Assembly (NCBI RefSeq): GCF_040958095.1
Contig: NC_091188.1
Location: forward strand, 4,465,789 to 4,529,788
Reading direction: 5' to 3'
Length of the DNA stretch: 64,000 nt
Source: Procambarus clarkii
Lineage: Eukaryota > Arthropoda > Malacostraca > Decapoda > Cambaridae
The notes below the pieces were generated by a model. That model was not told the origin of the DNA, made no database searches, and was given only the letters and a program-made list of their open reading frames with translations. Position numbers and translations under genes: made by a program. This document shows, piece by piece, positions 1 to 14,154 of this stretch (positions within the stretch are counted from its first letter, which is position 1; each line of letters starts with the position of its first letter).

Positions 1-1437
1 TTCATCAGCTTGTGACTTGACACTGAATTAAAATGAAGTTAAATATTAAAAGCACATTTAAAACTATTTCAATTAAAGCTCAAGGACATTGTTCACTGTT
101 TTATGACTGTAAATGTGATAGGTTGAATACTGACAAAATAGTTAAGTGTGAGACAAAAGAACTTTATTAAAAACATAAAGCAATGTATAAATGAATTATG
201 AGTTGGTAAGTTTATTTTATACAGAAATTGATCATGCAAGTGAGAACCCCTTAATTAAAAAGAAGGTATAGAAAGCAGAAATAGGGCATGAATTGCAGAT
301 TGCAGGGAAAGCAAAATCAGATATTCAATTTTTATTTTCAGATATTCCATATATACTGTAGATAGAAGACTATTTTTCCATATATACTTTAGATAGAAGA
401 CTATTCATTAAGAAATGAGACAGGTCAAATAACTGATACAGATAGGGAGACAGGAAACAAAAGGGGGAATGAGAAACTACCGAAGTGCTGTCAAAAAAAG
501 GGTCATTGCAATACTAAGCCCCTCTTTTTGGGTGGGTCCTCTTAGTAGCTATTCTTGCTTTTTCCCCTATTGCACTTCTTCAGTAAACCTAATAAAAATG
601 TAATAAGTAAATTTCCCTTGGAAGCAGTAGCCAGAGGTACAGGACTTGGGCCTAGGAAGACATCAGGTAAATGTGAACTGCCCCAATGCTGCACATCTGT
701 GCTTAGGAAAATCTAGAAGTTACCTTATTAGTGAGGACGCCATTAGATTTTTAGAAATCCAGGATCGTTATGTTAGAGCTTGTCATAATGAAACGGTAAA
801 TAACAGCTTGTCAAAACAGTAAATTTTGTGTAAATCAAGGGCCCTGACACATTCACAGTGCCCAGTCTGTTCGCGTGTGAAAAACTAAGGAAACATCTGA
901 GGTGTTGTCCAGAAAAGGGGCATTTTCTTATGCTTAGGTCTCTGTTTTTGTATTGTATGTGTTCTAATATTTTGATTAACTGAACAGCCATCCATCCATC
1001 CTTCTGATATGTTTAGCTCTCCGACCTCCACTTGGTACTTGAACATAAGGATACACACTGATTGTTGGCTTCTAGTGGGATTATACATTCTATCCGAGCT
1101 TAATTCTGGGCAGGGCAAGACATTTGGGCATGTTTCCTTACACCTGATGCCTCTGTTCATCATGCAGCAAATAGATTCCTGGGAGTAGACATTTGTTGAG
1201 AGTTGCATCCATGGGAAGGTCGGTTGTAAACCTAGGGGTACCTCGATAAATCTAACAGGCTTCCTGTCACTGACAATGGGAAAACTTGTCTGAAAAATTT
1301 AAGAACAGAACTTGTCCCATGCAGCATATGGTAAAATGTTCAGTTGAAGCATTCACAAAACATATATGTATATATGGTATAATATCTGTATATAATTTAA
1401 GTTTATCACATGTTATGTTTTATCTTGTATATTACAG
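1..1437 (+). other. FBF1 intron, with SINE tail relic
   Basis: AT-rich intron upstream of the first in-window FBF1 exon. A 27-base direct duplication (CCATATATACT...TAGAAGACTATT) lies at about 346-405. Bases about 1110-1290 (GGGCATGTTTCCTTACACC ... CTTCCTGTCACTGACAATGGG) match the tail of a SINE family also seen at about 5870, 8475, 10995 and 12690. I see no upstream coding exon. Confidence 0.5.
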
Positions 1438-2459
1438 AAGCAATTAAATCTTCACCTGCAAAAGCTGCTAATTTTAGGAAAAAGGATGGGTTGGACATTC
1501 CCGAGTCCAGTAAGACGACAACGACGACATCTAAAAGTAAACTAATGGCTGATTTGTTCAGTGAAAATTCTGAAGATGTCACTAAAGACACTAAAATGAA
1601 TAAATCTCCTAGTGCTTATGAATTTAAGAAGGATAAGAGTAAGTTGATGACGGATTTATTTGGAGAGACTGATGGCTCTAGTCCTGATAAATTGAAACCA
1701 TCCACTGGAGGAGGTCAGAATGGTTTAGGGAGAACAGCTGCAAGGAGAGGGCCAGCTAAAAAGGCTAAAGATGACATTGTATTTGATGATGATGATGACT
1801 TACTAGGTGGCTTGGGTGAAACTAGAGGGAAGCCTGGCCCAGTCAAAGACTCTGGCAAGAGTGGAAGTTTTTTAGATAGTCTGTTGAAGAAAGGCAGCTC
1901 TGAAAATCCCAAGGCAAAAAAAGAAAAGTCTCCAGAGTTTGTTTTAGATGATAAGTATAGAAATATGGGCAAGAATGTTAAAGACGAGAAGAGAGATTTT
2001 GGGGGATATGTACCTTCAGCCAGCAAGCTAGACAGTCCACTGAGAAGAACTCCAAACAAATCGGTCTCTAATGATAACTTTGACCTCTTTAGTGATAAGG
2101 AACCAAAAAGACGAAATCCACGGTCAGCATCCCATAGAAAGACGTTTGAAGTAGATGATGATGATATTTTGGGAAATATTCGATCTCGCAAAGAAGGTAA
2201 CAAAGATGGTAGTCAGAGTTTGAAGACAAAAGACACGGCAAAAGGGATTACAAAATCTCCAGCTAAAGTTCAAAATAAAGATGACTGGCTTTTTGGTGAT
2301 TCAGGGTCAGTGACAGATTCTGCAAAGAAAAATATAGATGACACTCAAGTTACAGCTTCCATTGAGAAAGTAGATGATAGTATTATAAAACCTTCCCCCA
2401 GCAAAAGTCAGGATTGGTTAGGAAATCTTTTGGCCAGCAGCACGAAATCGCCTATGAAG
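1438..2459 (+). CDS. FBF1: FBF1 exon (first in window): acidic N-terminal region
   Basis: The acceptor TATTACAG ends at 1437 and the donor GTGAGA starts at 2460. The exon opens with the last two bases of a split codon and ends in phase 0. It encodes 340 residues, Lys/Ser/Asp-rich and probably disordered. Short related motifs recur: SKLMADLFSE (about 1536), SKLMTDLFGE (about 1638), DDDDDLLGGLGE (about 1786), DDDDILGNI (about 2152), DDWLFGDSG (about 2280) and QDWLGNLL (about 2409). The ATG at 1410 lies in the intron and is not the start, because the frame continues from an upstream exon outside the window. Confidence 0.85.
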
Positions 2460-5400
2460 GTGAGAAAAATAATTAAATCTCTCTAACTTTTAAGGCAAAT
2501 TGTTTTATATTTTATTGTTATATTTGCTATACAGTACGTATACAGCACGTGTGCTTATAATGGTATACAGTACTGTATCTGTATATACATCTAGAGTCTG
2601 TTTTTTTTTCTATTATATTTAGGTTAAATATTTTGCATATTCATGAACAACATATAGAAGAAAATTCAGGTGAATGATAACACTTTATCCGCCTTCACAG
2701 GCTGCATCTCGGGACAGTTCTCCAAATCTGAAGCAGTTGGATGTGTCTCGCAGTGTTCCAGGGTCTGCTTCTCCCAGTGCACTGAGAGCAGACATTAGAG
2801 CGAGCAGTGTGTCTCTCACTCCCTCTGCCAATCATGGTACTCAAGCATCTCCTATCCCTGCAGCCAATTTGCCCCTTGTAATGCCCACAGTTACAGGCAT
2901 AGCCCATCCTGCCCCAGCTGTTGTGTCTACTGTGCCTGCCATGTCTTCTACAGTTGAAGCAGGAAATTTGTACAGTAAGTTATAACAAGATTCCTAACAT
3001 TTCATAGGATACCATTTTAAATAGGATACCCAAGTCAAAACTTGATAATTATTGGTTGTCCTCATTGTAGAGGACATTAAATTGTCCTTTAGTTTTTGCC
3101 TGTATTTTGTTTCATATATTTTATCTTTGCTTACTCCTAACATTTGTTTGTGGATAATATCTACAGGATGTTTCAGGGGACTGACTTCAAACTTAATGTA
3201 AGATGCTCTTAGTTTCTTTGGGTAATTTAGACTGCTGATGACTGTTTTAAAAGCTGATTCCTTAGATTTCTATGTACTCTGCATTTCAAAGTTAATGACT
3301 AATAAATCAGCTTTTATGTATACAATTTCATTCACCTTGACATGTCTTAGCACCATTCAGGGTGCTGTGCAGTCTTTTCTCAAATTTCTGGACCTAACAC
3401 ATTTTCTGTAATGTTAGTCTTACCATTGGTTATCTTAAATGAAATTGCTTCATGTTTGATACTCACACCTTACCTCAAGTTATGTACTGGATGTATAATG
3501 TCAGAAAATAACTAATTCTGTACAATAAATGACAATACTAATTGTTTTCTGACATTATCTTTCTGATTACTTGAGAACATTTTAATAAATGTACAGTACA
3601 TCATTTTAAACTTGAAACTCTTGAGTATTGGTATGATATGGCGCACACTTCTTTTAGGGCAGTGTAACCCACTCTAGGCTATGGTACCTAATTTGCTCAC
3701 TATTTGAATATATTCATAGATAGTATCCCAACAGATACTTGACCAAATGCTGGAAATTAAATTAATGGCTTAAAATTGCATAATATGCTATACACTCTTA
3801 GTTTATTTTCCAGTCTTTGGGCCTGCCAATGCTCATCATTTTAAACAATATAGTGCTGTACGACATATCAAGAATGCTTCAGAGAATTGCCTTAAATTTA
3901 GTGTACACACAGTTTCATTATCTATAAACAGGCTGTGCTGATAAGAGTACTGTACTGATAAGTTCAAATAGGTGGCTGTCTAATGGAACTGTATGTAGTA
4001 CTTGTGCCTTTAGAATTATAAAATAGGCTGTGCTAATTAATGGCTTTGTAGTTATGTAATGACAGTTTCAAGTTTGGTTTTGGGTTGTGCAGCATCCCTG
4101 TTGCTTATTCATGTAATCAGATTGTGGGAGGCCTTCGTGTTTTGTTTTCTTTTTAACAGTACCCCTAACCAGGTTGCTTTAGATTTAGTGAAGGCATTTT
4201 TTAAGCATACAGTGTAAGGTTACAGTACTGCTTAAGAACTTTGTGATTCATTTGTGATACCATTGATATTATCAGTGTTCATGGGGAGATGTATGATTTA
4301 TAAGATCATTTGTGACAATATTTTACGTCTAACAAATTGTTTCAAATTTCATACACGTAATTATCTCCCAGGGGACACTAGAGTCGGCTTTATTCCCCAC
4401 TTTGTCGCTAATGTATAGAGAAACATTTTCTATGTATGTAGTGGAAATTCGGAGGGAAACTTTCTATCTAAGGCAGACCTGATTGATTCCATCGGGTATT
4501 TTGTTTGATCCAGTACCTGTTGAACCACCAGACCTCTTTCTGTAATGTATGGCTACTGAGAAAAATAATTAGTATCAATGTTATTGGTTATAGTGTATGA
4601 GCTCGGTTATCTGAAGCCCACTGAACTGAATACAAGTATTTAGGTTATCAGGCCAAAATCACGTCCAGATAATTTTGTGGCAAAACTTCGCTATATCTAG
4701 ATAAAAATCTGGATAACTGGAGATTAAATTATGCAAATTTTCAAGAACTCCACAGGTTCAAGATTTACAGCATCAAACAAGGTAAATTTAGTTTGACGAA
4801 ATTCAACGAGGTAAATTGAAGTTTTAGTTTTAAATTATATTTTTTATTTATGATGTGTGTGTGGAAATTTGACTTGTGGAATTAATTGACGGAATTTGTG
4901 GAATTAAGTTGGTTGTGGTTCAAAAAATTGCAAATACTCTATTGTCGTTTTTGGACTTCCCCAGTAAGGATTCTGATTATCCGGATGTCTGACTTATCCG
5001 GTGAGGGGTCCTTCCCACATAGTCCGGATAAATGAGTTTAAGCAGTACTGTATTTGTTTATATGTTAAGTTATTATTGTTGGTGATAATATAGTGTATAA
5101 TAATTAGCCATAATTGGGTTTGTTTACATTTTACTTAAATTTGATGAAGTCATCTCTGAGGTCTCTTGAGTGTCTGCGATGAGAGCGGTCACATGGTACT
5201 GCATGAAATTAATTCAATACCACATAGAACAAATATAACAAACAACTGTTCATTTCAAACATAATTTGAACTAGGGAAAAATTTGTTTATCTTAAAGGTA
5301 TTTACCACTGAATTTCATTCCACCAAGTTTACACAAGTTTTCTTTTGAATACGGTGCTAAAATTTCTTCAATACTGACTTCTGTATTAGTATTAGTGTTA

Positions 5401-8400
5401 TTTTTTCTTAAGAAATTGCAATAAAGTGCACATTCTTTATAACCAACAGAAAAATTGGAGCATCAGTTTTCAACGCAACAGGAAGAGGTCAATGCTCAGG
5501 CAGCAGCCATTGCAGCTCAACTGCAACAAAATCAAAATCAGCTTGAGATGCACATGGCTCAACAGCTTCAACAGCAACAGCAGCAAATGGCAGATATGAT
5601 GAAAAGGTAACAGGAAGCTGCCATGAAAGGGCAAATACAGTACCGGCAATATTTACATCTCGGTAAATAGATAATTGGAGTTGTGATCATTTACACTAAA
5701 CTTCTAAATTACAAGAAAATTAAAGACTTGGAATACAAGTATTATATAGCTGGAGGACCCTTCAGACCTGTGGGTAAGCCTGGTGGCATAGGTGATAAGA
5801 CAAAGTTTTCCCTTTATCCCAGATTTTTTTTTAAATCTAAAGCATTTAGTGTTATAGTAGAGTGGTCTACATTCACGACTCACTATTGGGGATCCCACAT
5901 TTGATCTCCGGGTGGGACAGAAATGGTTGGTCATATTTCCTTTCACGTAATGTCTCTTATTCACCAGGCAATAAATAGGTACCTGGAAGTTAGGCAACTG
6001 TTGTGGGTTGCATCCTGGGAAAGGTCAGTAGTTTGACTTAGAGGGAAGCCTACATACAGATTTCCTGTCCCTGACATTGGGAATTATTATATGAAATGGA
6101 ATATTTAACTTAATGACAGCCACATCTGCTAAGCTTTGTCTCCACTAGTGGGAGTAGTGGCTGGCTCGACAATGGGAGTAGTGGCCAGGATGACATCGAG
6201 ATTAGCAGCCAGTATGATGGTGTAAGTAGCGGCAGGGTTTATGGTTATAGTATCAGCCAGGTCGAATGCAGGATATATTATCAGCAGGGGTATTGGCTGG
6301 TTCAACGACTGGGTTGATAGCAGGATTTGTGGGTAAGGCAATGGCATGAGCAGCAATTGGGTCGATGGCATGAGCAGCAGGTGGTTTGCTTTTGGGATTA
6401 GTGGCCAGGGAAATGGCATGAGTAGTGGCTGGGTCAAAGGCCGAAGTAGCAGCAGGGACGAAGATGATGGTCTTACCGGCCGGGTCGACAGCAGCATTTC
6501 CAGTTGGTTCGATGGTAAGGGTAGCAGCCAGGACAACAGTGGGAGTTGCTGCTGGATTTGACATTTCTGGTAGGAAATTCAGCTAACTTTAATTTGGGTG
6601 GGCCTTATATGGTTTAGATTACTGAGCATAGACAATACTGAGTAGCATCTTTAGTGCTGGATTGATAATATCTTTCTCATGCTAACCTCATCAACAACAT
6701 AGCATTAAAGTTAGAAAACGGTACATACTTGGTACTGAAGAACAGGCTTTTGTACTCCTGTGGGTGGACCCTGATTGATGTGTTTGGGAGGAACTGAGGT
6801 GCCATTCAGAACTATTCTAAATTTTAAAATTGAAATGATGGCTATTGAAGCTACTACAATAGTTTCTTTGGAATGCTTGTTTACACTTCTTGTAGCAATT
6901 TTCCATTTACCTCTCCATTGGTTGTTTGCTGATTTAACATTGAAATTGCATTTTTATTATGTATCACCTGTCTTAAGTCTACAGTGATATAATTTTGCAC
7001 CAAATAGTATCATACATTATAAAATTTTTAGGTCATGTTTGGGAGAAAACCTGGATTATAGCCTGTATATTAGCATGAATTAATCACTAACTGCTATGCT
7101 TTATTGATATCCAGCAAAATGAAAAGACAAATGTCCCATTTGCTTTTGTGGCATCTAACAGCACGATAGACATGATGCATTTTTGTTTAGATTTAATTTG
7201 AAGAAGAACTGGCTGACCGCTATAACCTGCAAATGTTGATATCAAATGATTACCAGAATAAGTGTTAACAAATAATGTGTAGGTTAATTTGCCTTACTGG
7301 TTTATGATGAAGCAAAATTAGATTGAGAAACAAGTTGTAAGATCAGAGGCTAGTAATTAATTATGTAATATTGGTCCTGTGTAGTACAGTACAGTGGAAT
7401 TAACGTAAAAAAAAGATTTTTGTCAACGTACAAGAGACTTGAAAGATTGTTGAGGTAGAACTGTAAGTTGTAGAGAGCAGTGTGTGTTGATGATAATGTA
7501 GAGAAACACCAGGAAGAATGTACAGTCACTTTCATTTTTAGATATAATTTTGCCTTCAAGTTTTTTCATCAGATCTCAGAAGAGTTAAACAGGGCTAGTG
7601 TTAGTAACAGGGGGGGGAAAAAAAAAAAAGGGAGGTAGACATCAGAATTGATGGATTGTGTTAAATTTATATTTTTGTAGTGTAAATTTAGGATGAGGGG
7701 GTAACAATGCTCAACGTCACTTGATAATTTCAACTGTGCCCTTTTGTTTGATGCCTGCAGATTCTGTACTCTTTCATAATGCTGTTTAGCATCCCTGAAG
7801 TTAGTGAGGTGATGTTCTAGTCTTTGTGTGAGGCACAAGTGTTATTAGTATTATTGACTTTGCAGGCCGAAGTTTGTAAATCTTGTAAATCCACGCATCT
7901 GAGTTTTAGGATATTTCATTTGTGTATACTTTTTCACAATTATCACAGAGCATAATGTAAATATACCAGTCAGATTATTCCTTTGGAGAGTCCACTTGAT
8001 TATTCTCTCACTATACTGTATTTGATTTGAAAATTTGAATATGATAATTATGATTGTAAGTCAATTTTTTATCATAGAAGTACTTAATCTGAAGTAAAAT
8101 TAAATTTTTGAGGTTCTGCAGTAATGGAAACTGTTAGCAGAGAAAATGTTTTAGGAATATTTGTAAGTGTTTGTCCTCATATACATTACTGTCTGAGAAC
8201 AATGTTGCTATTGTGTGACAGTACTCTGTTTAGAAAATTGTCTGCTGGGAAATCTAACTCCTGAAGAGATTAACTTTGCTCAAAATAATTATTAGGAATG
8301 ACCTTTCCATTATAGTGCATGATAAACTACATTTTTGAGAATATTATATAATTGTATCAAGTTTAAAGTACAGTACTAATTTTGACACTTTTACCTCATG

Positions 8401-11400
8401 GAAATCATTGTACAGTACTTGTACTGATGTATGTGAATAAATTTCAGAACTTTTAATCTGCTAATTTTTTCCCGTTGCCAGGAGCAGGAAGCCTGTACTT
8501 GGTCAAATCAAGGTCCCTTTAGGCCAACTACTGACCTTCCCTAGAATGCAATGTACAACAATTGCCTAACTCCTGGGTACCTGTTTATTGCTAGGTGAAG
8601 AGAAGCATTAGGTGAAATGAAATATGCCCACCCATTTCTGTCTTGCCCGGGATTGAACCCAGGTCACACTGCTGTTAGCTGAGGATGTAGACCTCTGTGC
8701 TATATGAATCTTTTATAATAATATAGATTTAATGAAACCATTAATATTTAGAAATAATATATATGAGAAGAAAGCTAAAAAACAAGACACACAAATCACA
8801 AAAGTGATTTTTGTAAATTGTGTCCTATAAAGTAGTGGATTTTTAGGTTTGTTTATTTGGCAGTAAATTCCAGATATCACTGATAAAGAATTCAAAGGTA
8901 TTCAGATGCTTTAAGGAGTATCATCTGATGTTAGGTGATTGAATCCTTGTTTAATCCTTGTGCTGCTCCACTATTAACATATAAATACAGATCAGGAAAT
9001 TATCAACATTATTAGTAACATAATGTTGAAACAAAATATGGTATGTCTTATCTGAAGTATTGCAGAAAAATGTACTGTACACTCCACCCTGAAAACTTCG
9101 CATCTCTATATAATGAATCCATCTAAATAACTGACTAAATTCACCTATTGGATATCCCTTGCAAAGTTTGGGTTTGTTGAAAAAATATTTGATTCCAGAG
9201 GGGGCCCACTATGAAATTCGGATCATTATGTAAATGTAATGCAATTCTTTGAGAATAAATTAAAGTATGTATGTATGCCAGCCTCGTGTAAAAGGGGGCT
9301 GTGATGATCTCTGTCTAGAATCCGTAGGTGCCGGGCTCAGACGTCCACCTCCTGGGGCTCGTGCGGCCCAAGCTCTGCTTCAGGAGGCTGGGGTTGTTCT
9401 TGAACTTGCTGGGGTGGTTCTTCTCCGACTTGACCACGGTGGTCTCCGGGTTCGGAGTCCCTGTGTCTTCTTTTACGAACTTCGAGGTAAACTCCATAAC
9501 TGGAGCCCCTAGTGTAGTTTGCTGTTGCCCTCATCCTCCTGGCAGTTCCTGCGACGACCCTGGAAACAATCGTATTGGCATTTGCCTTTCTATTGGAGAC
9601 TTTTGGCGCTGTGGAGAGGGGGGGACCTGCTGCTTGGGTGGTCCCATGCAAGAGTTCTCCCTTGAGATAAAATTTATTTAGTTTCATAAAAAAACAAAAA
9701 AAGGGTGACAGCTTCTTTCCCATATCAACCTACCCTGGCTTTGCGCCCTGGTGAGGCCACTCCAGACCGACAGCCAGAGTGCAACTCTATAGCCTCCTGA
9801 GACTGATGAATGCCTACTACTACTATGTCTGTCTGTCTCTGCATATGTATATGTATATGTATGTTCCTAACAAGGGTAAGTATTACACTTGGTGTAGTGA
9901 CTAGAACAGTATGAGTTGGCTCATTCTAAGGTCGAGAGTCATGACCTCAGACTGGAGGAGAGTGGAAGGGTTGACTAAATGCTTATGAATCAGTTAATTT
10001 TTACAAGAAAGTAGTAGAGCAATGATTTATTATGGCACACACTTACTGTACTATGGAAACAAGTTTAATTGATTTAAAAATTATTCACTTCTTTCTTAAT
10101 GAAAATCAGACTGTGGACTATGACAAGCACTTGTCTGGTACAATTATCACTCTTCCAACTGTACTTGCATAAACACTGACTGCATGTGTGATTGCCATAA
10201 ACTGGTATAAATATATATATACCAGTGATGTCCATATCAGAAATTGACATGGACACAGTTTTGCATGTCAGGCTGCGAGCAGCCGCGTCCAACCGCCTGG
10301 TTAACCAGTCTAGCAATGAGAGGCCTGGTCGAGGACTGGGCCGCAGGGACGTTGAGCCCTGAAATCATCACAAGGTAAGGTAAGGTATGATGATAATGAA
10401 TGTTAGGAAGGAAAAAGTAAGCAAGAGCAATACATTTTAATCTTATTATATTACCTTATTTGTAAGTTTTTAGGAAAGTTTAACAAATTGTGTGTGCGGA
10501 GAATTTGCAATAGTATATCTTAACTTTGTTTCAGATATAAGGATGCAGTTTCAACATCACATTTAAATACTCCCCTACCACTAAATAATGAAGATGATCA
10601 CCATAAAGTTGTGCAAGTAAGTATAAGTAATAATATAATTATTTGCTCCTGTATATATTTATTTCATTTTCATCATAATAACAGTTTATCAAGATATTTC
10701 TTTGTAAGTTGCAAAATAACTGAGAAAAGTTTGTACATACACCATAGAGCATATTTACCTTAAAGATACTGTAAAAGTATGATGGTAAGGTAAGGAAGAT
10801 TTGGCGATGTCTGAATTTAAATAAAGTATTTGCATTTTTCCACTCAAGGATATCATACTATGAATAATCATTCATTCCTTACCTAATTCAAATTTGGAAC
10901 ATGTTCTCAAAACAGTTAGAAATGTATTGACAAACACTAAGAAGACTGAAAATATAATTTGCTGAAGACACTTAGACTGTAAAGGCTTATCAGATCTAAG
11001 TGTGTGTGTTTCCCATTGTTGGGGACAGTAAGCCTGTCAGGCTCATAGAGGTCTACTACCTAGCCCAGTGACTAACTTTTCCCGGGATGGAAGTTGTATC
11101 CTGCAACAGTTGACATTCTCACAGGTATCGACTTATTACTAGATGAACGGGAGCATCAGGTGTAAGGAAAGGCTTCCAAACTTTTTGCCGTGCAACCAAA
11201 TTGAACCTTGGGAATAAATTCAGGGAAGCAAAGGCTGAGTGTGGTTAGATTGGTGAAGAATTGTCACAATTTATATTTCTGCATTCACATTTAGTTGCAC
11301 CCTTAGGTAAGATATGTGTAAAGTAAACCATTACTTTACACATACTTTAAGTAAACCATTACTGGTTTAAAGTTCTGGTTCTGACATAATTTTGTAGCTT

Positions 11401-14113
11401 GAAGACCTTGCTCACATCTTCCCTGTTGATACTCTCCATCCACTTGATGACCTTGTATGTGTGCACGCATGTGTGTGTGTCTGTCTCTCTCTCTCTTCCC
11501 CCCCCCCCCCCTCTTCCCTTTCTCATTACCTAGCATGTCTACCGTCTTGTCTTCCATCTTCCCTCCCCTTCTTCCTTGACCCTCCTTTTCTCCTATTCCT
11601 TTTTTTCTCCCCTCTTCCCCAATTCTAATTTAATGAATTCCCTAACTACTTTTTATTCACATTTTATTGTAGCTGCCAGATGTGCTAAAATATTTTTATT
11701 TAAAAGGTGCAATAATATATTCTAATATGATTTTCCTTAAGGTTGACTTAAGAACAGCAGAAGTTGAGGTTGAAAAATTAAAGGCCGAGCTGAATCTTCT
11801 TCGTAAACAACATGCAGAAGAAATTGCAATGCTCGAGGATGGTTACAGGTAAGCCTATGTTTCATGGCAAACACATTTATAGTGATTTTGCTGTGTCTAC
11901 ATATATATTGTATGTACGGAGTATATTGCTTTGATCTTGTCTAATTCTGTGTTTATCCTGACCCTTTATTTGCTTCAACACAAATGCTTTCAAATTAATA
12001 TGGTACAGTACTTATTTAAGTTTGAGTATTTATATTCTCATGGCAGTTAAACTTAGGTTCTTGCACCTTTGGTAAGTTAACTGATTGTGTTTGTGGCCCA
12101 AACATCTACTTCCTGGCATGTATGAAGTTAACGTGGCTGCTTAATTAGGTTGAATGCTTTACAAGTTCTCTTGCTGCTTTCATTCCAAGTTATTTGTTTT
12201 CTCACTATGATACAGTATTTTTATTTTCTGCTCGTCTTTGATATAAAATTTGAGTTCTGATATAAAAATTTTCACATGCATACTGTGCCTGTATTAGTAA
12301 AATCAGGAGTATATGTGTCATTACATGGTATATACAAAGCAAATTGTACCTCTAATCTTTCTAGGCGAAAAATGGATGTGGAGAAGGAAGTCTGGGGTCG
12401 GGTGGAAAAGCGTTTAAGGGAAGAACGTGATAGTTTGTTGTCCGACTTCCAGATAAAGATATCGTTGGTGCAGGTAAATAAGTATTTTACTTTGCAAGGG
12501 CATCACTACTTTCTTTTTCCTACAGGAAACATATTCCTACATTTAAAATACTAAATTAAAATTATATGGTAGCCTAGACAGAATATTCCTGCATATCTGT
12601 ATGTTTCTTAAATCATTAACTCTTAATAATAATTACCTTAACCTTGTGAGGTGTTGATATTTTTATTAAGCGTAGTTGTGTCACAACCAAAAGATTGCTG
12701 GGTTTGATTCCTGTGGCAGAACAGAAACATTGAGCATGTTTCCGTTCACCGGATGCCTCTGTTCACCTAGCAGTAAATATGTACCCCAGAATTAAGATCT
12801 TGATAAGCCTATTAGACTTTTTGTTTCTGAGAGCGGAAAACGAAGACTGTACTTTGCAAATGTAAGCATTTGCTTACATCTGTTGTACATTTGCCAACTC
12901 CCAGGGATGATGAACCTCGAGACATATCCCAATGAAATAAGGGGGGACGAAGAGGAAATTGAAGTCTCTGCCACCTCTGTCAAAGTCCCATCTGTTGGCT
13001 CCTGGAGACTGCTTAAGAGTGTAACAATGGAGGAGATTGGGAAGCCACATGAACAGGCTCTGAATGGCCAAAGTAGTTGCAGCAGGGGAGGCTAGCATAT
13101 ATTTGGCACAGGTATCCAAAACAAGACGCTCAATACTCTCTTCCTAAAACAATGGGATGTTACACAATGGGATAGGTTACAATGGGATGTTAAACAATGT
13201 TACCTGGCTCAGCCAGTGGACTATAGAAGTTGATGCTACAAAGAGAAATCCAACAATGCCTGATAAGCTACCACTCAAGAAGATGGATCAGCCAAAAAAA
13301 AGGACAGTGCCGACATATGGCATGCACCCTGGGTGAAACTGGCTCCTGAACCCATGAGGTGAAGTGATGAAGGCAGCAGGCAGGCAAATCACTGAATCAC
13401 ACTGAGAAAACTGTACACCACAGTGCCAGGCACGAAGGTGGGTGTCAAATGTGTGTATGATAACCATTTCCGCAGGTGAGGGAAAACCTAGTCTATCATG
13501 CAGGAGCAGGGTAAGTGTCTCAGCTCAACAAACACTGACCTCTAACCCTAAGCACTTGACAAGTAAAGGTGTATGCTGCCACACCTGCATAGAGAACAGA
13601 GTCAGCTGTGATAGCCACTCAAATATATAGCTAACTACTTTCACTTCCTATTTTCAAACCTAACAGTGGGGAGCAAAAACACTCAATACCTGGAAGAGGA
13701 CTAAACTTGTAGAAGACGCATACTGGCTACAAGGAGAAAGAATCCTGACACATTGCTGAAGAGAAATGTAAATACAGCGCACATGCAATACCTGTGATCC
13801 AAATCACAAATGTAGAGTAGAAAATGGAACAAGTAACAAAGCAATGGTCCCACACACCACAAAACTTTCAAGGATAGCCAGCACCACTTATCTGAAAGCC
13901 CAAAGTTGAATGTTGACCCAGAAGAGAGTGGGGCCCTGGCTGCACCAGGCAAGATAATGGAGTTACTAGCTGGTAAGGAGCCATGTGATGTGTGCTGCTA
14001 TTTGATGGCACTCATGACAGCTGGGGTATTTTTCCAAATAGCAAAAATTGTCAGCATTTTTTTCTCAAGGTTACTAATTTCCTTTCAAGCAGTTGCTTAT
14101 TTTGATGCTCTTA

Positions 14114-14154
<41 letters not shown>

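Larger units (their letters stand above)
2975..10534 (+). other. Two long FBF1 introns (2975-5449 and 5607-10534)
   Basis: AT-rich intronic sequence with SINE copies, the tentative Tigger-like element, a degenerate repeat at 6129-6564 and a GC-rich antisense-coding-like patch at about 9315-9680. Otherwise I see nothing supportable. Confidence 0.55.

Noticed and set aside
1410-1437. ATG at 1410 as the FBF1 start
   Set aside because: It lies in the intron just before the acceptor TATTACAG, and the protein should have an upstream N-terminus.
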